A DNA stretch of 41,591 bases from Lachnospiraceae bacterium. GTDB lineage: Bacteria; Bacillota; Clostridia; Lachnospirales; Lachnospiraceae. This document shows positions 1-7,110 of the stretch, in pieces; position 1 is the first letter of the stretch; every line of letters begins with the position of its first letter. A program made the position numbers and the translations under genes. A model generated the notes under the pieces. The model did not search any database and was not told the origin of the DNA. It was given only the letters and a program-made list of their open reading frames with translations. The stretch spans positions 1 to 41,591 of the forward strand of contig JAFXAZ010000066.1 of assembly GCA_017521985.1 (NCBI GenBank), read 5' to 3'.

Positions 1-146
1 TCGATGAGCTTATCGGTTTCGGGGTAGGCAATGTCTGACTCCCATTTACTGATAGATTGACGGGATACGCCAAGAACATCGGCAAGCTGCTCTTGTGTAT
101 AATTCAATTCTTTCCTTTGCTTTGCAATTTTTTCGCCAAGTGTCAT
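1..146 (-). CDS. XRE-family helix-turn-helix regulator, N-terminal part only
   Basis: The N-terminal 48 residues of a DNA-binding repressor of the Cro/C1 type; the rest lies beyond the window edge. The visible part reads MTLGEKIAKQRKELN followed by a textbook helix-turn-helix, YTQEQLADVLGVSRQSISKW, which is typical of Firmicute XRE regulators. I chose the ATG at 146 rather than the one at 152 because AAGGAG (155-160) is 8 bases from the former and only 2 from the latter. A TATAAT-like -10 is visible on this strand near 190, but I see no good -35. The target is unknown. The 166 bases between it and the next gene hold only an 8-bp inverted repeat (ATGTTTTC/GAAAACAT). Confidence 0.85.
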   Translation of the reverse strand, partial: MTLGEKIAKQRKELNYTQEQLADVLGVSRQSISKWESDIAYPETDKLI

Positions 147-312
147 AATCATTTCTCCTTATGTTTTCTAACGCTGCGTTGCTTTAATTATAGAACACTC
201 AGCGAAAACATACCACCAATCCGGCGTTTCTAAATGTAAACTTCAGGTTGCATTGCTTGATTTAAGAGATTATATTCATTTAATCAAACTGAAATTTTCG
301 TGCTCCTACAAT

Positions 313-1206
313 TTATTGAATTCCTGTAAAATTTGAAACAGCTTTCTTAATTTCTTTCTCATGTCCTTCCATTAAATGTCCGCCGTTTTCAAATGAAATA
401 AACGTACAATTTGCAAACCTTTTAACTGTCTTTTCTGTATCAGCATAGTTTGCCAATTTATCGTCTTTTGCGTGAAAAACTAATGTCGGCACTTGCAACT
501 CTTCGATGTGATAATCTTCATATTTTTTCGCCATATCAATATTGGTTACAGAAGCATCCAATACCACACCATCTTTTCTATCACCAACAGGAAGCATATC
601 GTAAATTGTAGATGGTTCCATGCCCATAATCAACTTAAATAATGGACTAAGAAGAAACATTGTAAAGCTATTGCATAAAAAAGGAGGTGGACCTACATAT
701 TTTAAATATTTGTCAGGCTTTTCTGTAAGCGGCATAGCAGAACAATATAAAATCAGACCTTTTGTTCTTTCTGGATAATCCAAAGCAAAACGTATAGCCA
801 CACTTCCACCTGCCGATGTTGCCAACAGATACACTTTTTCAATCCCCAATTTATCTAACAGACTGACATATGCTGTTGCTTGTTCTGCAGGTGTTCCATT
901 TCCTAAAATATCACTACCTAAATAACCAAATCTCGATGGAGCAATAATTCTATAATCAGAGGAAAAATCTTTGCAGGTATCATATGCTTGGTCATATCCA
1001 CCCAAAATACCGTGTATGGACAATATGCTTTCCCCTTTACCCCTATCAACAAAGCTTATATTTCCGTACTCTAAATTAACTGTTTCTGCCCCGTAAGCGG
1101 AAAGTCTTTCTTTGCTTTTTTCCTCAGCAATACTACAGCGTATTCTCTGCACAATAAAGTACACTACAAGAAAGAATACCGCACCTCCAACAATATAAAT
1201 CCACAT
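313..1206 (-). CDS. Membrane-anchored alpha/beta hydrolase
   Basis: A 297-residue alpha/beta-hydrolase-fold protein of unknown substrate. Residues 3-20 form one hydrophobic segment (an N-terminal anchor or uncleaved signal). The hydrolase core follows: oxyanion loop HGILGG at 65-70, nucleophile elbow ATSAGG with Ser131, acid in HAKDD (Asp248 or Asp249) and His277 in the NGGHLMEGH motif. This is a complete catalytic triad in the usual order, so an active esterase, lipase or peptidase is plausible. A modest AAAGG site precedes the start. It stands alone between the regulator and the DNA glycosylase, in an AT-rich stretch that looks accessory. The family is too broad to name a reaction. Confidence 0.85.
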   Translation of the reverse strand: MWIYIVGGAVFFLVVYFIVQRIRCSIAEEKSKERLSAYGAETVNLEYGNISFVDRGKGESILSIHGILGGYDQAYDTCKDFSSDYRIIAPSRFGYLGSDILGNGTPAEQATAYVSLLDKLGIEKVYLLATSAGGSVAIRFALDYPERTKGLILYCSAMPLTEKPDKYLKYVGPPPFLCNSFTMFLLSPLFKLIMGMEPSTIYDMLPVGDRKDGVVLDASVTNIDMAKKYEDYHIEELQVPTLVFHAKDDKLANYADTEKTVKRFANCTFISFENGGHLMEGHEKEIKKAVSNFTGIQ

Positions 1207-1313
1207 CTAATTATATCAACCTTTCTATACGTAAACTTCTAATTTGATTAACGCATCAACCCTTTAACTTTTTCCGCTAATTCACTTGTATTGTATATGC
1301 ACTTAGATGTCAT

Positions 1314-1868
1314 TCAATTTCCGCTGTTATATAAAAAGCAATCTTTATCGTGTGAATATATTACACCGATTGCTTGTAGATAGGAATATATAATAACCGA
1401 ACCAACAAATGTCATACCTCTATTTTGCAAATCATTCGAAATAGCATCCGACAAATCATTAGTTGTTCTGTCTGTTTCAAATATGGTTTTATCATTCGTA
1501 AAGGTTCTCAAATAATTGTGGAACGAACCGTACTCGCAAACTATCGCTTTAAAAATCTTACTATTGTTAATACTCGCATTGATTTTACGCTTATTTCTTA
1601 TAATGTCTTTATTGTTTAATAGTTCACACACTTTGTTTTCATCATAGAAAATTACTTTGTCCAACTCAAAATCATCATACGCTTTTCTGAAACTTTCTCT
1701 TTTATTAAGAACACATTCCCAAGAAAGACCTGCTTGAAAAGATTCTAATATCAACATTTCATATAAATATTTATCGTCAAAATTCGGCACACACCATTCA
1801 GCATCGTGGTATTTAACATACAGATCATTTTTTAGGTTGCACCATTTGCATCTTTTCTTGCTGTCCAT
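1314..1868 (-). CDS. tag: DNA-3-methyladenine glycosylase I
   Basis: Base-excision repair enzyme that removes 3-methyladenine from alkylated DNA. The 184 residues match the family's usual length. Diagnostic features are the N-terminal RCKWC, YHDAEW at 20-25, LESFQAGLSW at 41-50 with the catalytic-region Glu42, and the C-terminal H173/C177 pair. By comparison with E. coli Tag, Cys7, His21, His173 and Cys177 should form the zinc clamp. One oddity: the normally invariant EWG(V)P reads EWCVP, so glycine is replaced by Cys26. A GAGGTG site sits 8 bases before the start. The gene lies 44 bases downstream of azlD on the same strand and may be read through from it. Confidence 0.93.
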   Translation of the reverse strand: MDSKKRCKWCNLKNDLYVKYHDAEWCVPNFDDKYLYEMLILESFQAGLSWECVLNKRESFRKAYDDFELDKVIFYDENKVCELLNNKDIIRNKRKINASINNSKIFKAIVCEYGSFHNYLRTFTNDKTIFETDRTTNDLSDAISNDLQNRGMTFVGSVIIYSYLQAIGVIYSHDKDCFLYNSGN

Positions 1869-1912
1869 ATTTTGTTCACCTCGTCAGATTCTATTTGTCA
1901 TATTTCTCGTTA

Positions 1913-2224
1913 TCAAAACACCAGCTGTACAAGTACCATATATATTACCGTTCCTGTCAGAATGCTGATTAATGAATTTCGTTTCCACGCCTGCACACCT
2001 ACAACGCAAGAAGCTGCAATCAGTTCAGGGATTCCAAAAGGTTGAACCGAAATGGTAATATCTTTCAGACAATAGATTACCAGCATTCCAATGATTGCCG
2101 GTGGGAGTACCCTCCCGAGATATGATACGTATTTTGGCGTTTGCTTTCTGAATACAAGAAACGGCAGGAATCGTATCAATATGGTCACGATTGACATTAC
2201 CGCAATGAGGATGTACGATTTCAT
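1913..2224 (-). CDS. azlD: AzlD-type branched-chain amino acid exporter subunit
   Basis: A 103-residue integral membrane protein, the small subunit of the AzlCD exporter family (branched-chain amino acids or their analogues in characterised members). About three to four hydrophobic segments are visible, including ILIAVMSIVTILIRFLPFLVF at the N terminus with the family-typical R-F-L-P. The start codon overlaps the azlC stop by four bases (ATGA), so the two are translationally coupled. The substrate cannot be read from sequence. The neighbouring thrC makes an amino-acid role natural, but thrC is separated from azlC by the hairpin element E1. Confidence 0.9.
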   Translation of the reverse strand: MKSYILIAVMSIVTILIRFLPFLVFRKQTPKYVSYLGRVLPPAIIGMLVIYCLKDITISVQPFGIPELIAASCVVGVQAWKRNSLISILTGTVIYMVLVQLVF

Positions 2225-2907
2225 ACCGTATCCTCCTTTCGTCTACGTAGGAATGTTAGCACCAGTGTAATAAGCAGCATTGCAGGAATCAGGAAGTTTT
2301 CCCGTCCGAACACCACAAGGCACAGGAGTGTACTTATTAACCCTGTGATTGCAGGGACATGATCCTTTGTGGTAATCCACTGTTCTGTAAACGACGCAAC
2401 AAATAATGCTGTCATGGAAAATTCGATTCCTGCCGTAGAAAATGACAGCACTGCCCCAACCAAATTCCCGATGATACTGCCTATAATCCAATAGCAGTGG
2501 TTAAAAAGGGATACGAGAACTCTGTAAAGTTTAGGCTCAACCCCAGCCGGGACGTTTCCATCACAAAGAAGAGAATACGTCTCATCCGTAAGGGCAAAGA
2601 TCATATAGGGCTTATATTTACCTGCGTTCTTGTATGTATCAACCATGGATATGCTGTAGAACAAATGTCTGGCATTCACCATAATCGTTGTAATAGCTGT
2701 AGTTAGAACAGATGCTCCTCCAGCAAGAAGTCCAACTCCCACATATTGCATAGATCCGGCATAAATGAAAACGCTCATGGATGCCGCCCATAAGACCCCA
2801 TATCCGGCATTCCGCATGAGAATGCCAAAGCCGATACCTAAAACTACATAACCTGCCAAAACAGGAATTGATTTATAAAATGCTTGTTTGATGGTTTGAA
2901 TATTCAT
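2221..2907 (-). CDS. azlC: AzlC-type branched-chain amino acid exporter, large subunit
   Basis: A 228-residue multi-pass membrane permease of the AzlC family, which works with AzlD to export branched-chain amino acids. Family marks are PVLAGYVVLGIGFGIL, the FIYAGSMQYVGVGLL region and VNARHLFYSISM. An in-frame ATG exists at 2967, but the protein from there would gain 20 polar residues unlike the family. The ATG at 2907 has AGAGGA 7 bases upstream and gives the usual family length, so I used it. The leader upstream contains the E1 hairpin. I saw no convincing sigma-A promoter between E1 and the start, so readthrough from thrC is possible. Confidence 0.9.
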   Translation of the reverse strand: MNIQTIKQAFYKSIPVLAGYVVLGIGFGILMRNAGYGVLWAASMSVFIYAGSMQYVGVGLLAGGASVLTTAITTIMVNARHLFYSISMVDTYKNAGKYKPYMIFALTDETYSLLCDGNVPAGVEPKLYRVLVSLFNHCYWIIGSIIGNLVGAVLSFSTAGIEFSMTALFVASFTEQWITTKDHVPAITGLISTLLCLVVFGRENFLIPAMLLITLVLTFLRRRKEDTV

Positions 2908-2986
2908 ACTACATCCTCTTTTCATTCTCACAGTCGGACTTTCTATCAAATACTTGCCATTCCGCATCTTTGCAGAAAAATAAAAT

Positions 2987-3176
2987 GTGTTGCGAATCTA
3001 TATCCCATGCCACTCCAGTACCGTATCCTATTTTTCTGACGGAGATTCCCTTCGACTGCTCCGTTAAGAAACCGGAAAGTAACGTCTTTCCGGTTTTAGG
3101 AGCTGACTCGAAGGAATTCTCAGGAAGAAAATATATGATACGGTATTGGATCTCATGAAATTTGAATTCGCAACAC
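2987..3176 (-). ncRNA. E1: 190-nt long imperfect hairpin, candidate structured RNA element
   Basis: The whole interval is one imperfect palindrome starting 5 bases after the thrC stop codon. Outer arms are GTGTTGCGAAT (2987-2997) and ATTCGCAACAC (3166-3176). TACCGTATC near 3019-3027 pairs with GATACGGTA near 3137-3145. The apical stem AAACCGGAAAG/CTTTCCGGTTT (3069-3079/3086-3096) closes a 6-base loop that reads ACGTTA on the minus strand. Read on the minus strand it shares loop and internal-loop sequences with E2 at 14804-14977, while the helices differ and compensate. The minus-strand 3' end runs into ATTTTATTTTT, so it could also end thrC transcripts. The mode of action is unknown. A miniature mobile element is the main alternative. 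Confidence 0.72.
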
Positions 3177-3181
3177 GTCTT

Positions 3182-4672
3182 TTAGTTTATTCCAAGAAAT
3201 CCCTTCACTTCTTTGCACATATCTTCTACTTCGCAAACGGTTTTATGTAAAACTTCTGCGGTTCTGATTTCTGCAATAGCGTCCGGAATCTCTACTTTGC
3301 TAAGTTTGCTCAATGCATCTACTAAAGCAAAATCTTCATCATCTGCTTTCTCCGGTGCAATGGCTGCCATAACGCTTCTTGTAAATTTATATGGGCTTGC
3401 TGTGGAAGCAATCACGGTCTTGGTATTATCATCGGTAGCTGCCTTATACTGCTCGTAAACACAAGCTGCAACGGCTGTATGTGTGTCGATTACATATCCA
3501 CAGTTGTCATAAATTTTCTTAATAATATCTGCGGTTTCCTGTTCGGTAGCATATCCACCAAAGAAATCTGCAAGCTTTGCTTTCATCTCTTCTGTGATGG
3601 AATACTTGCCTTCTGTATTAAGAGACTTCATAAATGCTGCATTTGCTTCTGCATCTTCTCCTGCAATCTTGTAAATCAAACGCTCTAAATTGGAGCTGAT
3701 TAAGATATCCATAGATGGAGAAGTTGTCAAAATAAACTCACGGTTCTTGTCATATGTACCGGTTGAGAAGAAATCAAATAATACTTTATTATCATTGGAT
3801 GCACAAATAAATTTCTTAATTGGTAGACCCATTTCCTTTGCATAGTAAGCAGCAAGGATATTACCAAAGTTACCGGTTGGAACTACTACGTTGATTTCTT
3901 CGCCATCTCCAATGGCACCGCTTGCAAGTAACTGAGCATATGCATATACATAGTAAACCATCTGTGGAACCAAACGACCGATATTAATAGAGTTTGCACT
4001 GGAAAACTGAAAACCATTTGCATCTAACAATGCAGCCAGTTCCTTGTCACCAAACATTTTTTTCACGCCGGTCTGCGCATCATCGAAGTTACCCTTAATA
4101 CCTACAACAAATGTATTAGCACCCTTCTGCGTAACCATCTGCTTTTCCTGGATTGCAGAAACACCATTCTTTGGATAGAACACAATAATTCTGGTGCCCG
4201 GAACACTTGCAAAGCCTTCTAATGCCGCTTTACCGGTGTCACCGGAGGTTGCTGTTAAAATAACGATTTCGTTCTTTACATCATTCTTTTTTGCAGCAGT
4301 AGTCATTAAATGCGGCAAAATAGATAATGCCATATCCTTAAACGCAATAGTTCTGCCATGGAATAATTCTAAATAATATGCGCCTTCTGCTTTTACCAAT
4401 GGAGCAATCTTGTCGGTGTCGAATTTGCTGTCATAAGCATTATTAATACAAGCTTTCAATTCGTCTTCTGTAAAATCAGACAGCATCAGCTTCATTACTT
4501 CATAAGCCACTTCCTGATAACTCATTTTAGAAAGTTCTGTAAGACTTTTTTCTAATGCCGGAATATGATCCGGTACAAATAAACCACCTTCTGTGGAAAG
4601 ACCCTGTAAAATCGCCTGTGATGCGGTTACAGTTGCATCATTATTTCTGGTTGAATGATATAAAACTGCCAT
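3182..4672 (-). CDS. thrC: Threonine synthase
   Basis: PLP-dependent enzyme that converts O-phospho-L-homoserine to L-threonine and phosphate. At 496 residues it belongs to the longer, E. coli/yeast-like threonine synthase class. The start MAVLYHSTRN is the family's usual beginning, and the ATG at 4672 has GAGGAG 7 bases upstream; an ATG 21 bases further up lacks one. The PLP lysine is Lys112 in LFHGRTIAFKDMA. The SGDTGKAALEGF phosphate-binding loop and the later NSINIGRLVPQ segment are present. Transcription probably starts from the TTGAAA/TATACT promoter at 4736-4764. The stop is followed within 6 bases by hairpin E1. Confidence 0.96.
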   Translation of the reverse strand: MAVLYHSTRNNDATVTASQAILQGLSTEGGLFVPDHIPALEKSLTELSKMSYQEVAYEVMKLMLSDFTEDELKACINNAYDSKFDTDKIAPLVKAEGAYYLELFHGRTIAFKDMALSILPHLMTTAAKKNDVKNEIVILTATSGDTGKAALEGFASVPGTRIIVFYPKNGVSAIQEKQMVTQKGANTFVVGIKGNFDDAQTGVKKMFGDKELAALLDANGFQFSSANSINIGRLVPQMVYYVYAYAQLLASGAIGDGEEINVVVPTGNFGNILAAYYAKEMGLPIKKFICASNDNKVLFDFFSTGTYDKNREFILTTSPSMDILISSNLERLIYKIAGEDAEANAAFMKSLNTEGKYSITEEMKAKLADFFGGYATEQETADIIKKIYDNCGYVIDTHTAVAACVYEQYKAATDDNTKTVIASTASPYKFTRSVMAAIAPEKADDEDFALVDALSKLSKVEIPDAIAEIRTAEVLHKTVCEVEDMCKEVKGFLGIN

Positions 4673-4690
4673 AATAAACTCCTCATACGT

Positions 4691-4733
4691 CAAAAAAATT
4701 AGGAATAATAAGCACCGAAATACTTATTATTCC
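4691..4733 (-). terminator. Rho-independent terminator after pseG
   Basis: On the minus strand an 11-bp perfect stem, GGAATAATAAG (from 4733 down to 4723) with CTTATTATTCC (4712 down to 4702), closes a 10-base loop and is followed by TAATTTTTTT. It lies between the pseG stop and the thrC start. The 5' arm begins only a few bases downstream of the thrC -10 box, so the promoter and terminator are interleaved. Confidence 0.85.
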
Positions 4734-4735
4734 CA

Positions 4736-4764
4736 AGTATAGCACAACAATTATTTTGTTTCAA
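4736..4764 (-). promoter_or_regulatory. Sigma-A promoter for thrC
   Basis: Minus-strand TTGAAA (4759-4764), a 17-base spacer and TATACT (4736-4741). The -35 lies inside the end of the pseG coding region. The expected start point, about 7 bases beyond the -10, falls within the first arm of the terminator hairpin, so the thrC transcript would carry only part of that stem. Confidence 0.65.
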
Positions 4765-5794
4765 GATAATTACACACCTTTTCGGCAATTCTACGTGCTC
4801 CACAACCATCAGAAACTGTTTTCATCTCGAAAGACAAGTTTTGACGCAAGGTAGTATCTGCTATGAGCCTTTGTACTTCCCGCACAATGGATGCTAAAAC
4901 GTTTTCCGGATTTTCAGAGTAATCTCCGGCATTTAACATGCTGGTTTCCTCTCCAAAATACTCCGCCATTCTACGTTGATTTTCTACATAATAACAGCAA
5001 ATGGTCGGCACACCCATGGTGCAAAGCTCATACATGGTACTGCCCGCTGCTGCAATTACCAAATCGCTTTTTGCCATCTGATTCCACATATCCGGAACGT
5101 CGGTCAAAATATGCACTCTGGAATTTGCTTCCGAAAGTCTCTTTAGTGCCTCTAAATGTGGGCTGAACCTTCCACAAATTAGTGTTATCTCCACATCCTG
5201 TGGCAATACATGCGCCAAGGCCTCACCAAGGTTTCCTGCAATATTTAATGTATCACTTCCACCCATGGTAATTAAAATATGCTTTACCTTCTCACGCACT
5301 TCATAAGATGTACTCAAAAATTCCGGCTTCACCGGTGCATAGTTACTTCCTAATAGGAGCTCTACGCTCTCCGGATAATACGATTCATAAGACATCTTCT
5401 GCCCATAAATATTGTAGTTTATCAAACCGCTTACCGGCAAATTCATTCTGCCCAAATCATCCATATAAAACACCGGAAGGTTGGAATTCATTTCAGCTAA
5501 ATACGCTTCTGTAGCACCATAACTATCTACTATTAAAAGATGAACACCATGGTCTTTCAAAATTTTGAGTGTTTCTGCAGTTTCCGCTTCCATAGACTCA
5601 TAATGTCCCTGAAGCATATGGCATAGAAATCCCTTTTCTGTAACGAAAGCTTTACTCTGTTCATTACCCGCAATAAAAAGTATTTCTGCCTGATGTTCTT
5701 TTAACGCTATAGCTACAGACATACAGCGCATCAAGTGACCCATGCCAATTTGAGCACTGCCGTCTGCACGAATTGCAATTGTTATTCGTTCCAT
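4751..5794 (-). CDS. pseG: UDP-2,4-diacetamido-2,4,6-trideoxy-beta-L-altropyranose hydrolase (PseG-like)
   Basis: A nucleotidase of the GT-B (MurG-like) fold that cleaves UDP from the activated altrose derivative, giving the free sugar used by pseudaminate synthase. The N-terminal signature RADGSAQIGMGHLMRC carries the expected catalytic-region His20. The C-terminal UDP-binding region AAAGSTMYELCTMGVPTICC matches PseG. At 347 residues the length is normal. The start lies 2 bases after the pseI stop, so translation is coupled. The other pathway enzymes (PseB, PseC, PseH, PseF) are not in this window and would have to be encoded elsewhere. Assignment to pseudaminate rather than a related nonulosonate rests on this pairing. 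Confidence 0.85.
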   Translation of the reverse strand: MERITIAIRADGSAQIGMGHLMRCMSVAIALKEHQAEILFIAGNEQSKAFVTEKGFLCHMLQGHYESMEAETAETLKILKDHGVHLLIVDSYGATEAYLAEMNSNLPVFYMDDLGRMNLPVSGLINYNIYGQKMSYESYYPESVELLLGSNYAPVKPEFLSTSYEVREKVKHILITMGGSDTLNIAGNLGEALAHVLPQDVEITLICGRFSPHLEALKRLSEANSRVHILTDVPDMWNQMAKSDLVIAAAGSTMYELCTMGVPTICCYYVENQRRMAEYFGEETSMLNAGDYSENPENVLASIVREVQRLIADTTLRQNLSFEMKTVSDGCGARRIAEKVCNYLETK

Positions 5795-5796
5795 TC

Positions 5797-7062
5797 TTAG
5801 TTCAGCTCCACTACTCGTCCATTCATAAATTCCACAACATCTTCAGGGATACCATGTTTATATTTTTGGCAAACAATTATTGCGGGCTGCATTTTCTGAA
5901 CCAAATCTAACGTCACTTTATTGCCTATACGGTATACTTCATGACCATCATATTCTTTTGCTATTTCGTAAGGAATTTCGGTGTTTTTATCGTCCGTAAG
6001 AAATAAAATACTATTTTTACAAAGTATATCAAAGGTAAATGGATTTCCCCATTCCACATTACAGCCTACTTTCATACCTACAATATCATCCATGTACTTG
6101 GGCTTTTCTCCGTAACCCGGACGAATCACTCTTACATGTTCTGCGGTAATTACATCTCCCTTTTTCAGGTCCTTTACCACAAAAACAGAGCGTCGAAAGC
6201 TTTTGCTGCTTTCTTCCTGTGAGCTTACACCATAAAAAACATTTCCCATGGCCTTTTCTACCTGACGCACCTGTTCTACCATTTCCTTAAACTCCGCAGG
6301 CTCCATAGAAAAAGATGCATCCGGATTTTCGATGTCACGGCTGATACAAAAATGCTTTTCTATTACATTGGCACCTAATGCTACCGCTGTTGTGGCTCCA
6401 AGATGCCCCATGGAATGGTCTGACAAACCAACCGGAATATCAAATTCCTTCTTCATATCTGCTATGGTTCTTAAATGCATATCATCAGAAATGGCTGGAT
6501 AAGCACTGCTGCATTTTAAGATTGCAACCTGATCATTTCCCATTTCATAAATAGCTTCCAAAGCCTCTTTGATTTCTTCCTTTGTACCCATACCGGTAGA
6601 CATAATAATAGGCTTACCTTTAGACGCAATATATCGAAGAAGCGGCAAATCAATCATTTCAAACGAAGCAATTTTATAAAAATCTACGCCAAGCTCTTCC
6701 AAAAAATCCACACTGGTAGTATCAAATGGAGTAGAAAAAAAGTCAATTCCGATACGGTCTGCCTCTTCCTTTAATTCTTTATGCCATTCCCATGGTGTAT
6801 ATGCTTTTCCATAAAGACTATATAAATTTTCCCCTTCCCAGGTACCATTCTCAATCTGAAAATATTGGTTATGGCAATCAATCGTCAAGGTATCCGGCGT
6901 ATAGGTCTGAATCTTCACACAATCTGCACCACTTTCCTTGGCAGCACGAATGATTTCCTTAGCACGCTCAATACTACCGGAATGATTGGCTGACATTTCT
7001 GCAATAATATATGCCGGATATCCATCACCGATTTTACGATTTTTAATCTGTATTGTATTCAT
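5797..7062 (-). CDS. pseI: Pseudaminic acid synthase (NeuB family) with C-terminal formyltransferase-like extension
   Basis: Condenses the altrose derivative with phosphoenolpyruvate to form a nine-carbon nonulosonic acid. The start at 7062 has GAAGGA 8 bases upstream; the ATG at 7080 is part of that site. The NeuB barrel spans about 1-265, with IIAEMSANHSGS, FFSTPFD, STGMG, SDHSMG and EKHFCISRD. An SAF (antifreeze-like) domain covers about 283-347. Residues 350-421 are extra. They resemble the first half of a formyltransferase Rossmann domain (ILFLTDD..., PAIIVCQKYKHGIPEDVVEF, GRVVELN) and stop just where that family continues with NLHxSxLP, so no formyl-transfer site is present. The extension's role is unknown. 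Confidence 0.88.
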   Translation of the reverse strand: MNTIQIKNRKIGDGYPAYIIAEMSANHSGSIERAKEIIRAAKESGADCVKIQTYTPDTLTIDCHNQYFQIENGTWEGENLYSLYGKAYTPWEWHKELKEEADRIGIDFFSTPFDTTSVDFLEELGVDFYKIASFEMIDLPLLRYIASKGKPIIMSTGMGTKEEIKEALEAIYEMGNDQVAILKCSSAYPAISDDMHLRTIADMKKEFDIPVGLSDHSMGHLGATTAVALGANVIEKHFCISRDIENPDASFSMEPAEFKEMVEQVRQVEKAMGNVFYGVSSQEESSKSFRRSVFVVKDLKKGDVITAEHVRVIRPGYGEKPKYMDDIVGMKVGCNVEWGNPFTFDILCKNSILFLTDDKNTEIPYEIAKEYDGHEVYRIGNKVTLDLVQKMQPAIIVCQKYKHGIPEDVVEFMNGRVVELN

Positions 7063-7110
7063 AGTTTTATTTCCTTCCAAGAAAGCTTTAAAACAATTTT
7101 ATAGGATAGA

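Noticed and set aside
2987-3176. E1 as a T-box or other amino-acid riboswitch of azlCD
   Set aside because: No T-box sequence (GGUGGNACCGCG) or antiterminator is present, and the same element occurs after rfbB, which has no amino-acid role.
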